64,000 nucleotides of DNA. Origin: an uncultured Bryobacterales bacterium. GTDB lineage: Bacteria; Acidobacteriota; Terriglobia; Bryobacterales; Bryobacteraceae. This document shows, piece after piece, positions 40,652-49,762 of this stretch; position 1 is the stretch's first letter; each line of letters starts with the position of its first letter. Under the pieces are notes generated by a model. The model ran no database searches, was not told where the DNA came from, and saw only the letters and a list, made by a program, of their open reading frames with translations. Location: contig CALMAV010000178.1 of assembly GCA_937859895.1 (NCBI GenBank), forward strand, positions 1-64,000, written 5' to 3'. The position numbers were made by a program, and so were the translations under genes.

Positions 40652-41785
40652 ATGCCGAGATTAACTTTTTACCCGCTCGGTAATGCCGATTGCTGCCTAG
40701 TTGGACTGGTAGACGGCACTCAAATCTTGTTCGATTACGCTGCTACGCGAGATTCGAACAATAAACAAGACAAACGGATCGATTTAGCCGTCGAGCTAAG
40801 GCGCGATCTAAAGAAGGCCAAACGCGACAGTTTTCGTGCAGTGGTCTTTACTCACCTCGACAACGATCATGTGAAGGGTGCTCAAGATTTCTTTTTCTTA
40901 GACCATGCCGAGTGTTATCAGAAAGGCGATCGGTTCAAGATTGAAGAGCTCTGGGTACCCGCAGCAGCAATCATTGAGGAAGGGTGTGAAGATGACGCCC
41001 GGATCGTCCGCGCAGAAGCGCGACATCGTTTAAAGAAAGGGTACGGAATCCGAGTTTTCTCCCGGCCTGAGAAGTTAAAGATGTGGCTTGAGGATCAAGG
41101 CATACCGTTTGACTCTCGGAAACATCTTTTCGTTGATGCCGGCCAGCTGGTGCCATCGTTCAGCATCCCTACAGATGGAGTTGAGTTCTTCGTTCATTCA
41201 CCGTTTGCATCCCGCCTTAACGACACAGAAGTAGTTGATAGAAATATCGATTCGATCTTTATTCAGGCTGTTTTCGCGGTCGAAGCGAAAACAACAAACG
41301 TCATTTTGGGGTCGGATCTCCCTTACGAGGCCCTAGCTGAAATAGTCAAGATTACGAAAGCAAGAGGGCGCGCGAGCCGGCTCGAGTGGGACGTATTCAA
41401 AATGCCGCACCACTGTAGCTATAAGTCAATCGGTCCAGATCGTGGAGCTGAGAAGGCAAAACCAACGGAAGAGACAAAGTGGCTGTTCGAAGAGCAAGCT
41501 CTTCCAGGTGCGATTTTGATTTCTACTAGCGACCTCATTCCGGCAAAGGGCTCCGAAGCAGACAAAGGGAAGCAGCCTCCACACCGACAGGCGTACAACT
41601 ATCACAAAGGGCACATAGACGACAACTCCGGAGAGCTGCACGTAACGATGCAGCATCCGAAAATTACTGCACCCGAGCGACTGACCATTGAAATTGACAA
41701 TACAAAAGCCCGAGTGGTGAAGGGCGGTTCGAGCGGGGTACAAATCATCACCTCGCAATCTGCTCCGCGCGCCGGAACTATCTAG
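40652..41785 (+). CDS. Metallo-beta-lactamase-fold hydrolase in a ubiquitin-like operon
   Basis: A 377-residue MBL-fold protein. The N-terminal strands (RLTFYPLGNADCCLVGL, TQILFDYAA) lead to the metal motif T-H-L-D-N-D-H near residues 68-74, of the H-x-D-x-D-H type seen in ComEC-like MBL domains. Later ligands are Asp in ILGSDLPYE and the P-H-H-C-S segment near residue 252. The stop TAG overlaps the GTG start of the E2-E1-JAB gene by one base, so the two are coupled. MBL-fold proteins associated with prokaryotic E2-E1-JAB fusions were noted in comparative-genomic work by Iyer, Burroughs and Aravind. It may cleave a nucleotide or a conjugate; the C-terminus (APRAGTI) lacks a Gly-Gly end. Confidence 0.8.
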   Translation: MPRLTFYPLGNADCCLVGLVDGTQILFDYAATRDSNNKQDKRIDLAVELRRDLKKAKRDSFRAVVFTHLDNDHVKGAQDFFFLDHAECYQKGDRFKIEELWVPAAAIIEEGCEDDARIVRAEARHRLKKGYGIRVFSRPEKLKMWLEDQGIPFDSRKHLFVDAGQLVPSFSIPTDGVEFFVHSPFASRLNDTEVVDRNIDSIFIQAVFAVEAKTTNVILGSDLPYEALAEIVKITKARGRASRLEWDVFKMPHHCSYKSIGPDRGAEKAKPTEETKWLFEEQALPGAILISTSDLIPAKGSEADKGKQPPHRQAYNYHKGHIDDNSGELHVTMQHPKITAPERLTIEIDNTKARVVKGGSSGVQIITSQSAPRAGTI

Positions 41786-44012
41786 TGTTCCTTGAAATTC
41801 CTGGCGAACGGGTGCTTGCCGAAGCGCTCACGATTTCTAAAGCGGCAGATCTGGGCCAGTTCTTGCTGGCCCAAGTCAGCCCATACGCTCGCCTTGTGGA
41901 CTGTTCTCACAAACTCCGGAGAACACCGAAACAGTCGTCGTAGATCTCGATGTTGAGGTTGGACAGCAGCCAATTCACCCAATCCAAAAAACGGAACGTG
42001 TCGCGATTACATTCCGATCTGAAGACATTTCCTACCCTGAGATCGTTTCACTGCGGCCGGATTTCCCTAGTGTTCCTCATCTCAATCCCAAGGATGCAGA
42101 GTTTCCTCGCAGCCTATGTCTATTCGAAGAACCCTACTCTCAAGTCGGAATCTCCTGGACATCGGCACGGCTCATCCACCGACTCCGAAGTTGGCTGCGT
42201 GAAACGGCCCGCGGCGCATTGCATCAACTCGATCAGCCTTTAGAGCCTATTCTCCTGCCCGGTTCGCGACATTTAATTGTTCCTTCAGACCTCTTTTCCA
42301 ACCTGGACGAACAGCCAGAACAATTGATCGTTGAACTCGTTACGTTTCCTCCACATGAAACCCTGATTACCAGGCGCATAAATAATAATTCCGGGGAACA
42401 AGCATCGTCTGTTCCATTCGCCGCAATCACCTTCCGTTGTCCTCCTCAGACGCATGGCGTAGTCAGGCTACTTCCAAAAAATTTAGAGATACTGCACCAG
42501 CTAGTCCAAGCGAGCGGCCTGGACCTTATCCACTTCGTCCGAGACCGACTCCGAAATTGGAGTCCAAAAGCCTTACCGCGAGATGCTCGTCTTATCCTAA
42601 TCGGTCATTTCCCCAAAATGCGTGATTCTACCTCTCACCCTGAGGTTTCGGACATTTGGGGATTTGTGACGTTGTCAACGATCAAAGAGATCGGATGCGC
42701 TGTTGGTGCCTGGAGTGCTGATGGCAACTCGGTGGGTGCCCTTATTGGGGGTCAGGTTGATCTGGAGAAATCCCGATCCGTTGAGATTCACGTTCTAAAT
42801 GTTCACTTCGCATTGTCGCGCTCGCAAGCCGCTGAACTGAACGGTCTACAACCTGATGAGACTGCGATTGTTGCAATCGGTCTAGGCGCACTAGGATCGC
42901 AAGTCGTTCCGAAGCTGATCCGATCTGGTTTCGGCCAGTGGCGATTCCTTGATGAAGATATAGTGCTTCCGCATAATCTCGCACGATATGAGCTGTCAAG
43001 CCACGCTGTAGGACACCCAAAAGCTCTTGTGTGTCGCTCCGTCTTCAACCACATTTTAGAGAGACCAACCGTCGATGATGCCCTAGTCGTGGACGTATTG
43101 CAATCTAAAGACAAGCACGAGCGGCTTCGGTCAATGCTGGCGGAATCTGAGCTTGTCGTAGATCTCTCAGCATCGGTCCCTGTTGCGCGTTCGTTAGCAC
43201 GTGACTTTGATGCACCGGCGAGGAGAATCTCGGCCTTCTTAAACCCTTCCGGTAAAGATTTGGTTGTATTAGCCGAAGATGAGAAAAGGAACGTCCGCCT
43301 CGACTGGTTGGAAATGCAGTATTACCGGGAGTTGCTCTCGCGAACCGAATTCGCAGACCACCTGGTTGTCAATGAGGCCGGTGGACTGAGGTACGCACGA
43401 AGTTGCCGAGATCTCACGGCTCGAATCCCCGAAGACTTGGTCGGCTTACACTCAGCGATAGCGTCCAGAGCAATTCGGCAAGTAAAGGCCAAACCAGAGG
43501 CCGTACTTTGCTTTTGGAAGAGTCACTCCGACCTAAGTGTTGAATCTCTTCGAGTGGAAGGAAGCGCCGTTTTTGAGCAGCAACTAGGCAACTGGCTCCT
43601 TTGCACTGATTCCGTTTTGCTCGCAAAGCTCGCATCGCATCGTCTCGCCCGTCTCCCTAGAGAGACCGGCGGTGTGATGATCGGCTCCCACGACTTTCAA
43701 AGACAGATCGTGTATGTGGTGGACTTGATTCCCTCGCCCCCAGACAGTGAAGAGTGGCCGACGCTTTACATTCGTGGGTACGAACAATTGGCAGACTACC
43801 TGGGCGAGGTAAGCGCGCGAACTGCGGGCATGCTTCACTATGTGGGCGAGTGGCATTCTCATCCGAACGGAAGCAGCACTCAGCCCAGCCGTGATGACCG
43901 AAAGGTCTTCGCTTGGCTCGAAACGTATATGAAAAGTGATGGCTTGCCGCCGCTTATGGCCATCGTTGGCGACATCGATGTTTCCTGGTATCTTGGGACG
44001 CTGAGTGGATAA
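41785..44012 (+). CDS. E2-E1-JAB ubiquitin-conjugation-like fusion, with an apparent frameshift near 41910
   Basis: From GTG 41785 one frame gives FLEIPGERVLAEALTI ... SPYARLVDC and then stops. A second frame, open from 41841 to 44012, continues with TVVVDLDVEV and onward; one missing A in the run at 41909-41913 would join them (about 742 residues). Without the repair, a TTG start at 42219 gives only the last 597. The E2 part has a candidate catalytic Cys in SLCLFEEPY (42117-42119) and an ARLIHRLRSWL helix. The E1/ThiF part has IGLGALGSQ, RFLDEDIVLPHNLARYE and a following Lys. The JAB part has the Glu of RETGGVMIG and H-S-H-P-x7-S-x2-D (from 43852). All three active sites appear intact. Resembles Cap2/Cap3 chemistry of CBASS, but no cyclase is adjacent. 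Confidence 0.8.
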
Positions 44013-44023
44013 GCGAGTCGGCG

Positions 44024-44695
44024 CTAAGGTTTGGCAGAAGCCGTTACCTTAGCATCATCAACAGCATTCTCGGCGACTTGCAAAATTTCTCGGACGTAAT
44101 AAAACGCTCGTTGTCGGCATCGGTTCCAAAATAAGAGAAACATGGCCGTAACTGGAATTACCAGCAAAACCAATGTTGATTTTGGCCGAGTGGACAACGT
44201 TCCTACAAAAGCGGAGGCTTCGGTCACGAACAGCGCGATTAAAGAGAGAACAATCAGAGCTCGATGGTAGGCGTAGAGGGCGTTGAACTTCGTCGCCCGG
44301 ATAGAACCTTTTTTCTCGGCAAGTTGCATTGCGAGACGGAACAGCGCTTCGGTACTTGCATCCGCACCAAGGTTGCTGGTCAGCTTCGCTCGAACTCTTT
44401 TGGCTTCCGCTGCCGACCAGTAACGTTCTCCCAGGCCATTCGTCAGAGCAAGCGTAGACGGCTTTCCACCCCAGCTTTTAAAAAGCAATGGCTCCAAAGA
44501 ACTTGATAGAGCTTGAACAATTTGGCCGATCAAAATGCCGAGTGCGGTAAACGCAAGAGCATTCAGGGTGTCGCCCATTTTCGGAACAAGAGATAGAACA
44601 TTTGGGAAGCAGAAAACGCAAATGTACGTGACCAGGATGCCCGGAACCAAAATCGCCAGGACATCATACAATTCGAACTTGTCAGTCATAGTCAA
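44024..44695 (-). CDS. Four-helix membrane protein, hypothetical
   Basis: A 223-residue protein with two N-terminal membrane segments (YDVLAILVPGILVTYICVFCF; ALAFTALGILIGQIVQAL), a cytoplasmic helical stretch of about 70 residues, and two more (LIVLSLIALFVTEASAF; LVLLVIPVTAMFLLF). No family known to me by name; similar small membrane proteins occur in defence islands. It converges with the E2-E1-JAB gene 11 bases apart, so it is not in the same operon, though a functional link such as a membrane effector is possible. Confidence 0.6.
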   Translation of the reverse strand: MTMTDKFELYDVLAILVPGILVTYICVFCFPNVLSLVPKMGDTLNALAFTALGILIGQIVQALSSSLEPLLFKSWGGKPSTLALTNGLGERYWSAAEAKRVRAKLTSNLGADASTEALFRLAMQLAEKKGSIRATKFNALYAYHRALIVLSLIALFVTEASAFVGTLSTRPKSTLVLLVIPVTAMFLLFWNRCRQRAFYYVREILQVAENAVDDAKVTASAKP

Positions 44696-45165
44696 AGTTC
44701 CAGCTGAGTTCCTTACCCGGCCATGCTCATAGAGACGTACCCAAGGTCTAACACCTTATTGTCTCGACCTCGTCCAACAAAATCTCACCGTTAAGGGCAT
44801 TTGGACGTCTGAGCTTGGTAAACGGGGTGCCGGTATCTTAAACGACGTGGCTTTGACAGCATTTTGGTGACCGACAGTCTGGCTATGGAGCTGTTCCAGG
44901 CTGCTGATAGAGAGAAACTACTCTTCGTAAAAGGCCCGGACTTCCAGCCACCCATAGAGATCGCGCAACGCCGTGACCTATCGTGCACTATCGCTTCTTG
45001 TGCTTTTTGACAAGGTGGTCATTCATAACCTATCCCCTTAACGGTCATCGGCGCGGCTGCTTCACACCGAGCCGAAAAGAGCAACGAATGCGTGCTGTTC
45101 GGATCATGAAGTGTGGGGCAAATCGCAGCGCAGATGAAGATACCCGAGTATTCCGGTGGCCCTTG
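44696..45165. other. Gene-free stretch before the integrase pseudogene
   Basis: About 470 bases with only short, overlapping open frames on both strands (for example 44791-44988). No recognisable domain, repeat or RNA. Probably decayed DNA at the border between the defence region and the replicon core. Confidence 0.4.
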
Positions 45166-46170
45166 CTAATAGGAGATCCGCTCCACCTCGTCGAAGGAAA
45201 TCTCATCCCCGCATCGGTTATAGAGCCCAGTGGTCCGGGAACTCTCGTGACCGGCCATTTGCTGGGCGACCTTGAGACGGCCGCCATTCTGCAAATAATT
45301 CGTGATCCCCGTTGCCCGGAACTGTGACAACCGATCTTGGTTTGGATCCCTGCCTGCCGGCAGCGCCGCCGGATCATTATGGACATTGGACTGGTTCAGG
45401 GGCCGGGCTGCAGTTGTCCCTGCCGCCAGGCACAGAACAATTGGAAGCTGCCCTTTCCTGCCAAGCCAGAGGCGGAGAGGTATTCCTCTAAATACTGCTC
45501 CAACGTGTGGTGACAAGGGATCTCCGACACCTTGCCGCCCTTCTCGCGCAGCCGAAGCCAGCCGCGGCGGCGCTGGACGTAGTAGTCTTCGACTTCCAAG
45601 CTGAAGACTGTTCCAATCCGGGCAAAGGTGTAGGCTATGACACCGAGCAGGGCCCGATCGCGCAGGCGCAGGACCGTATCTGTCGGAAGGCTGCCAGGAA
45701 CTCGCCCATCTCTTCGCTCGAAAGCACCGGGGTCTTGCCCCGCTCGACGGTATGCTTCGGCCCGCGGACGGAGGCGGCCGGGTTGACTGGCAGGAACTGG
45801 CCGAGGATCATCCGGTCGAAGAGCATCGGGACGGCCGCCAGATGTTGCTTCACTATGAGCCGGGAGCGAGCCCGGCCGGAGTCCTGCACCCAAGCTGCCA
45901 CAGGGATCGGCTCCACTAAGGTGAACTCCTCGATGCCGCGCCGCTGGCACCAGGCGGAGAACTGCCAGTCGGCGCCATAACAACCGCGCCTGGTATTCGG
46001 GTTCGGGATCTGAGCGGTGAAGAACTCCCAAAGCGTTTGGCCGTTCGCGCATTTTGCAGGAAGAGGTGGGGCCGAGCCGTTCGACTTCCCTGTCCTCGAC
46101 GTCCGGGGTAAATGCCGAGCCCGCGACCGCCGGAAGCGGGACGAGGGGACCAGGGTCAGGCGTGGACCTC
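45166..46170 (-). pseudogene. Frameshifted tyrosine recombinase pseudogene
   Basis: Read leftward, pieces in different frames give the N-terminal domain (FFTAQIPNPNTRRG, AWCQRRGIEEFTL), the linker (PVNPAASVRGPKHTVERGKTP), the catalytic start (DRALLGVIAYTFARIGTVF with its Arg), and the end (FRATGITNYLQNGG, MAGHESSRTTGLYNRC with the His and Tyr). The same family is intact at 2789-3757. At least three frame changes are needed, so it is inactive. Confidence 0.75.
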
Positions 46171-46258
46171 ATACCTGAAAACGTCTACTATCATCATCTA
46201 TCACTGAGCTGTTCTTGGTGGAAGCAGGACCGTCTTATGACACCTTGCAAAGCAAAGC

Positions 46259-47350
46259 TTACAATCCCAATTTTCCGATCGCGTGGTTGCGGAGCACATT
46301 GGCATCGCGGATGTAGCGGCGTAGGATGGGGAGGCTTTTGTGCCCGCTCTGTTCGGCAATGGAGCGTTCGTCGGCGCCCGCTTCGGCCGCCGCGGTACAA
46401 AAGCCGGCGCGCAGGCTATGACCTGAGAACCCAAGAAGTTCCCGGCTTTCGAGCCGGTCGTGCGCCATCGCTACCCCGAGCCACTGTTTGACGGCGCGCG
46501 CCACGGCTTTATCGGACAACGGCAGAGTTGTCGGTTTCCCGCGCCGGCCCACTTGCCGAAACACGGGACCGGTGAGCGGCAGACCGTAGCGGCGCAACCA
46601 GTGCCGCCAGGTTTTCAGAGCGGTGACCGGACAGAGTTCGGGATGGGCCTGGGCCGGCAAGAAGCCTTTCCAAAAACCTTCGCCTTCCTGGTCCGATTTC
46701 GAGCGAGGGACCAGAATCGCGAGCCCCTCGTCCCGCCACTCGAGATGCTCCCACCCGATGGCCACCAGTTCTGAGCGGCGAAAGGCGCCGGCAAATCCTA
46801 AGAGCAGCAGCGCCCGGTCGCGTACCCCAATTGCGGTCTCCGGCAAGGAGCCGATCATGGCCCCGATCTCGCGCACCCGCACCGGTTTCTTCTCGCGCGT
46901 AGGCCGCCGCCCTTTGGCGCGCAGAACTCCTTTCAGGGTTTCCCGCACGGCGAGCGAGCGGGTGGGCGAATCGAGTCCGGACGCCTCGTGCACCTGGCTG
47001 ATGGCAGCCATGCGGCGCTGCAGTGTCGCCGCCGACAAGATCTGGGCCCGGTCGGCCAGGTAGCCGCGCACCGTATCGGAGTGGGTGGGAAAAGCCCGGC
47101 GCCGATGCGTCTGGCACCAGAGGAGAAAATCAGCCCAGTCCGCCTGGTAGGCCTTCCAGGTCGCCGCCGACTTAGATTGCTGGAGGAATTCTTGCACTCG
47201 CGCTTCGACCGCAGGCGGAAGCGGGGCTTCGTCGGCCCCCAGTTCCGCTGGAAGAACCAGGGGCACGGGAGTGCCTTCAACCAAATCTTTGGTGCTTGAA
47301 CGACCCAAGTCGATCGGTTCTGGGGAAGCAACGGCGTCCGGAAGAGCCAT
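46259..47350 (-). CDS. Tyrosine recombinase next to a dif-like site
   Basis: A 363-residue recombinase. After a disordered 45-residue start, the SAM-like domain lies at about 50-140 (FLQQSKSAATWKAYQADWADFLLWCQ). The catalytic residues are visible: Arg in AGAFRRSELVA near 210, H-S-L-R in SGHSLRAGFCTAA near 310, His in EQSGHKSLPI and Tyr in RRYIRD near 347. Thirteen bases upstream of ATG 47350 lies a 33-bp inverted repeat of recombinase-site size. It differs from the family at 2789 and from the giant pair. As part of the replication/partition core it may resolve replicon dimers, as XerC/D does at dif. Confidence 0.85.
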   Translation of the reverse strand: MALPDAVASPEPIDLGRSSTKDLVEGTPVPLVLPAELGADEAPLPPAVEARVQEFLQQSKSAATWKAYQADWADFLLWCQTHRRRAFPTHSDTVRGYLADRAQILSAATLQRRMAAISQVHEASGLDSPTRSLAVRETLKGVLRAKGRRPTREKKPVRVREIGAMIGSLPETAIGVRDRALLLLGFAGAFRRSELVAIGWEHLEWRDEGLAILVPRSKSDQEGEGFWKGFLPAQAHPELCPVTALKTWRHWLRRYGLPLTGPVFRQVGRRGKPTTLPLSDKAVARAVKQWLGVAMAHDRLESRELLGFSGHSLRAGFCTAAAEAGADERSIAEQSGHKSLPILRRYIRDANVLRNHAIGKLGL

Positions 47351-47362
47351 AGGGGAAGGCTA

Positions 47363-47395
47363 ACATGTCCGATAAGCTTTCCTTATCGGACGTGT
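47363..47395. repeat. 33-bp dif-like inverted repeat
   Basis: Two 14-base arms (ACATGTCCGATAAG and CTTATCGGACGTGT) surround CTTTC; 13 of 14 arm positions pair, the inner 10 perfectly. Size and layout fit a tyrosine-recombinase core site (two arms around a short central spacer) or a dimeric operator. It lies directly upstream of the recombinase gene. Confidence 0.6.
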
Positions 47396-47530
47396 CCCGA
47401 CAACCCTTCGCCAACACGCAGCCGTTCGCCCTATACTGAGGGTTTAGCTGCTCGGAATACGCTGAGACGCCTGTAGGAAGGCTTTCCGGGACCTCTGCAG
47501 GGGTTTAAAGCTCTGAGCCAGGGGAGACAC

Positions 47531-48043
47531 GTGGCAGGTCGGAAACAATGGTTAGACCGGCTCGGGGGAGTGGGCGAGAAGCTCGCGGCACTTCCGCCAG
47601 ACTTATCCCTAGACCGAGAACTGCTGGAGAAGTTGCTGGGCGTGCCGGGACGCACCGCCCTCCGCATCCTGGTTGAGCTCGGCGCGACTAAGGACGAGAG
47701 TGGACGCTTGGTCTTATCGCAGTCGGCCTTTCGCCAGGCCCTGGACTCGCCGGATATCCGGGAAAGCGTGGAGGCGCGTCAGGCTCGACGGCACGGCACC
47801 GAGGATTTGCTGGCTTTACAGAGCCGGTTTCGGCGCGGATACAACCACCGGTTTCCCTTGGTGGAAAACCAGGAACGCTGGTCCCTCGATGCGTTACCCG
47901 AAGCGATTGAGCTGACTCCGGGCCGGTTGAGCATCGAGTTTGCCGATCTGCCGGATTTGCTTTGGCAGCTGGAAGTGCTGGTGGCTACCCTCATTGACGA
48001 TCGAAGCACAGCCGAAGCCCGGGTAGGCGAAGGAGGGACTTGA
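47531..48043 (+). CDS. Hypothetical HTH-like protein upstream of scpA
   Basis: A 170-residue protein. Residues 20-75 look like a winged-helix/HTH (SLDRELLEKLLGVPGRTALRILVELGATKDESGRLVLSQ), followed by a helical region and a beta-rich end with RLSIEFADLPDLLWQLEVL. I do not recognise the family. Its stop overlaps the TTG start of the ScpA-like gene (TTGA, 48040-48043), so both are translationally coupled. By position it could take the place of ScpB, a winged-helix partner of ScpA, but no sequence resemblance to ScpB is claimed. Confidence 0.6.
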   Translation: MAGRKQWLDRLGGVGEKLAALPPDLSLDRELLEKLLGVPGRTALRILVELGATKDESGRLVLSQSAFRQALDSPDIRESVEARQARRHGTEDLLALQSRFRRGYNHRFPLVENQERWSLDALPEAIELTPGRLSIEFADLPDLLWQLEVLVATLIDDRSTAEARVGEGGT

Positions 48044-48843
48044 AGCATCCCTTGCCTGTCCCTCGAACGGCTGCCCGCCTGCCGCTTTGTCTGACCGGCG
48101 AAGAAGGATTCGAAGGACCTTTGGACGCGCTGCTCGCGTTGCTCGACGGACAGCCGGATCGGATCCTCCAGGTCCCGGTGGCCGAGCTCACCGAGCAGTA
48201 TCTGGCCTGGCTGGAAAGCGCTCAGGACCGGGGATTGGCTGAGCAGGTGGAGTTCGTAGAGACAGCTGTGTCCCTCATCCGGCTCAAGACGGAGGTGTTG
48301 CTGCAGCAATGGGGATGTACGGAGGAGGAGCAAGCAGCGCCCGAAAGCGCCTTGGCCAACAGGGAGAAAGACCCCCGCGAAGATCTCCGGCGGCAATTGC
48401 AGGCGCATCAGGAGCAACTGGTACGCTGGCGCGATTCGCTACAGGAGGCGGCCCGAGAACTCGGGAGTGGGTTCTTCGGGGGCGCCGCTTCCCTCCCCCG
48501 CGGGCGGGATCTGCAAGCTGAGGAGAAGCGACAGGCTACTGCCACGGAGCTGCTAGTCCGGATCCGGGAGGCCCGACGTCTTTATGCTAAGCGCTTCCCC
48601 GGAATCGAGATCGAGCACGAGCCGCTGACCGAGGCGCGCCTAGCCGACTGGCTGGGGGAGCAGCTGGAAGAGCGGGGAGAGCCAGTAGACTTTGAAACCC
48701 TGCTGGAGGCGCAGGAGCTGCCGGGGGAGGGGTGCCTGTTGTTCTTGGCTTTATTACAAGGCTGCAAGGCTGCAAAGTGGACGGTCCGGCAAGCGGAAGC
48801 TTTTGGGGTAATTCAGGTTGATCTCCGTACTCTCAGCAGCTAG
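48040..48843 (+). CDS. scpA: ScpA-like kleisin (segregation and condensation protein A family)
   Basis: A 267-residue protein from TTG 48040. The N-terminal kleisin signature is clear: FEGPLDALLALLDGQPDRILQVPVAELTEQYLAWLE near residues 24-60, then VETAVSLIRLKTEVLL near 72-88. A charged central linker and a C-terminal winged-helix-like part (EGCLLFLALLQGCKAAKWTVRQAEAFGVIQV) complete the family layout. ScpA bridges SMC heads in chromosome condensation. Chromosomal scpA is normally beside scpB; here it is coupled to an unknown HTH-like gene and sits between a recombinase and a par locus, suggesting a replicon-specific SMC loader or organiser. Confidence 0.75.
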   Translation: MKHPLPVPRTAARLPLCLTGEEGFEGPLDALLALLDGQPDRILQVPVAELTEQYLAWLESAQDRGLAEQVEFVETAVSLIRLKTEVLLQQWGCTEEEQAAPESALANREKDPREDLRRQLQAHQEQLVRWRDSLQEAARELGSGFFGGAASLPRGRDLQAEEKRQATATELLVRIREARRLYAKRFPGIEIEHEPLTEARLADWLGEQLEERGEPVDFETLLEAQELPGEGCLLFLALLQGCKAAKWTVRQAEAFGVIQVDLRTLSS

Positions 48844-49207
48844 GAGGGATGAGCATTTCACGAGTCCAATCCTCCTTCCCTGAGGTTTCGGTCGATCTCG
48901 CCCAGTTGGTCGCGATACCTATGAGATATCCGAGAGGTAGTCCCTTCTCTTTTGCCGCACCACAACACACTGGGTTTCATGCTGGTTGCGTGTTGGCTAG
49001 TCGATAGACGCCCGATATGGGCTCGATACCCTTTCAGTTCCCTTCCCTGCCCCTCATTACTTTCTCGCTTATTTGGACAGGCAGCCGTGCCCTATCTGGC
49101 TGCCGTCTTATGAGTATCCTCCGCTAGCGAACAAATAGCGTCTTTATCCAACGGCTTGAATAGCGAGCTCAATTCCAAAGAAGCACAATCGTGATCCGCT
49201 GGGGCGA

Positions 49208-49715
49208 TCGGTAGCTATATGATCGCTGATAGCTGATAGCCTGCCGAAACCAATAAAATAGCCCTTGATCAACCTTGTACCCGGCGTATCCGTATCTTCA
49301 TCTGCGTGATCAGGAATCAAGTATCTTGTTGCTATCTGCCAGGCAGGCACCCTGCATCCTTCAGGTACCCGCCCGATCAACAGAGGCTAGCTTGTAGATA
49401 TCTGATAGTCAAACGATACTAATTGGATAGCCCACTGGTTAACCCAGTGCGGCGTACCCATATCTCTATCTGAGTGACCAGGAATCGTACCTTGTTGCTA
49501 TTTCCAGGTAGACACCCTGCAACCATCAGATACTCGCCGATCTACAGAGGCTAGCTTACAGATATCTGATAGTCAGACGATACTGATTGGATAGCCTATT
49601 GGTCAACCTCTGCACGGCGTACCCATATCTCTATCTGAGTGATCAGGAATCGGGTATCTTGCTGCTATCTTCCCAGGTAGGCATCCGGTATCCGTTAGGT
49701 AGCTGCCCGTTTTAC
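49208..49715. repeat. Three tandem copies of a ~170-bp repeat
   Basis: Copies begin near 49208, at 49381 and at 49545. Copies 2 and 3 both start CAGAGGCTAGCTT and share GATATCTGATAGTCA, GGCGTACCCATATCTCTATCTGAGTGA and the CCAGGTAG region; copy 1 is more diverged. No open frame spans them. They contain many GATAG/CTATC half-sites, so they look like an extended partition or replication control region upstream of parA. Confidence 0.75.
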
Positions 49716-49762
49716 AAAGCAGTGAGCTCCCATGATCATCCACCACGTCCTGCAACAATCTC

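Noticed and set aside
40652..44012. Complete type II CBASS operon
   Set aside because: No CD-NTase or cyclic-nucleotide effector gene lies beside the E2-E1-JAB fusion; only the conjugation-like parts resemble Cap2/Cap3.
44983..45327. 114-codon plus-strand frame
   Set aside because: Antisense to the end of the integrase pseudogene and without features of its own.
47531..48043. Calling this gene scpB
   Set aside because: Position beside a ScpA-like gene is suggestive, but I see no ScpB sequence signature, so it is left as hypothetical.
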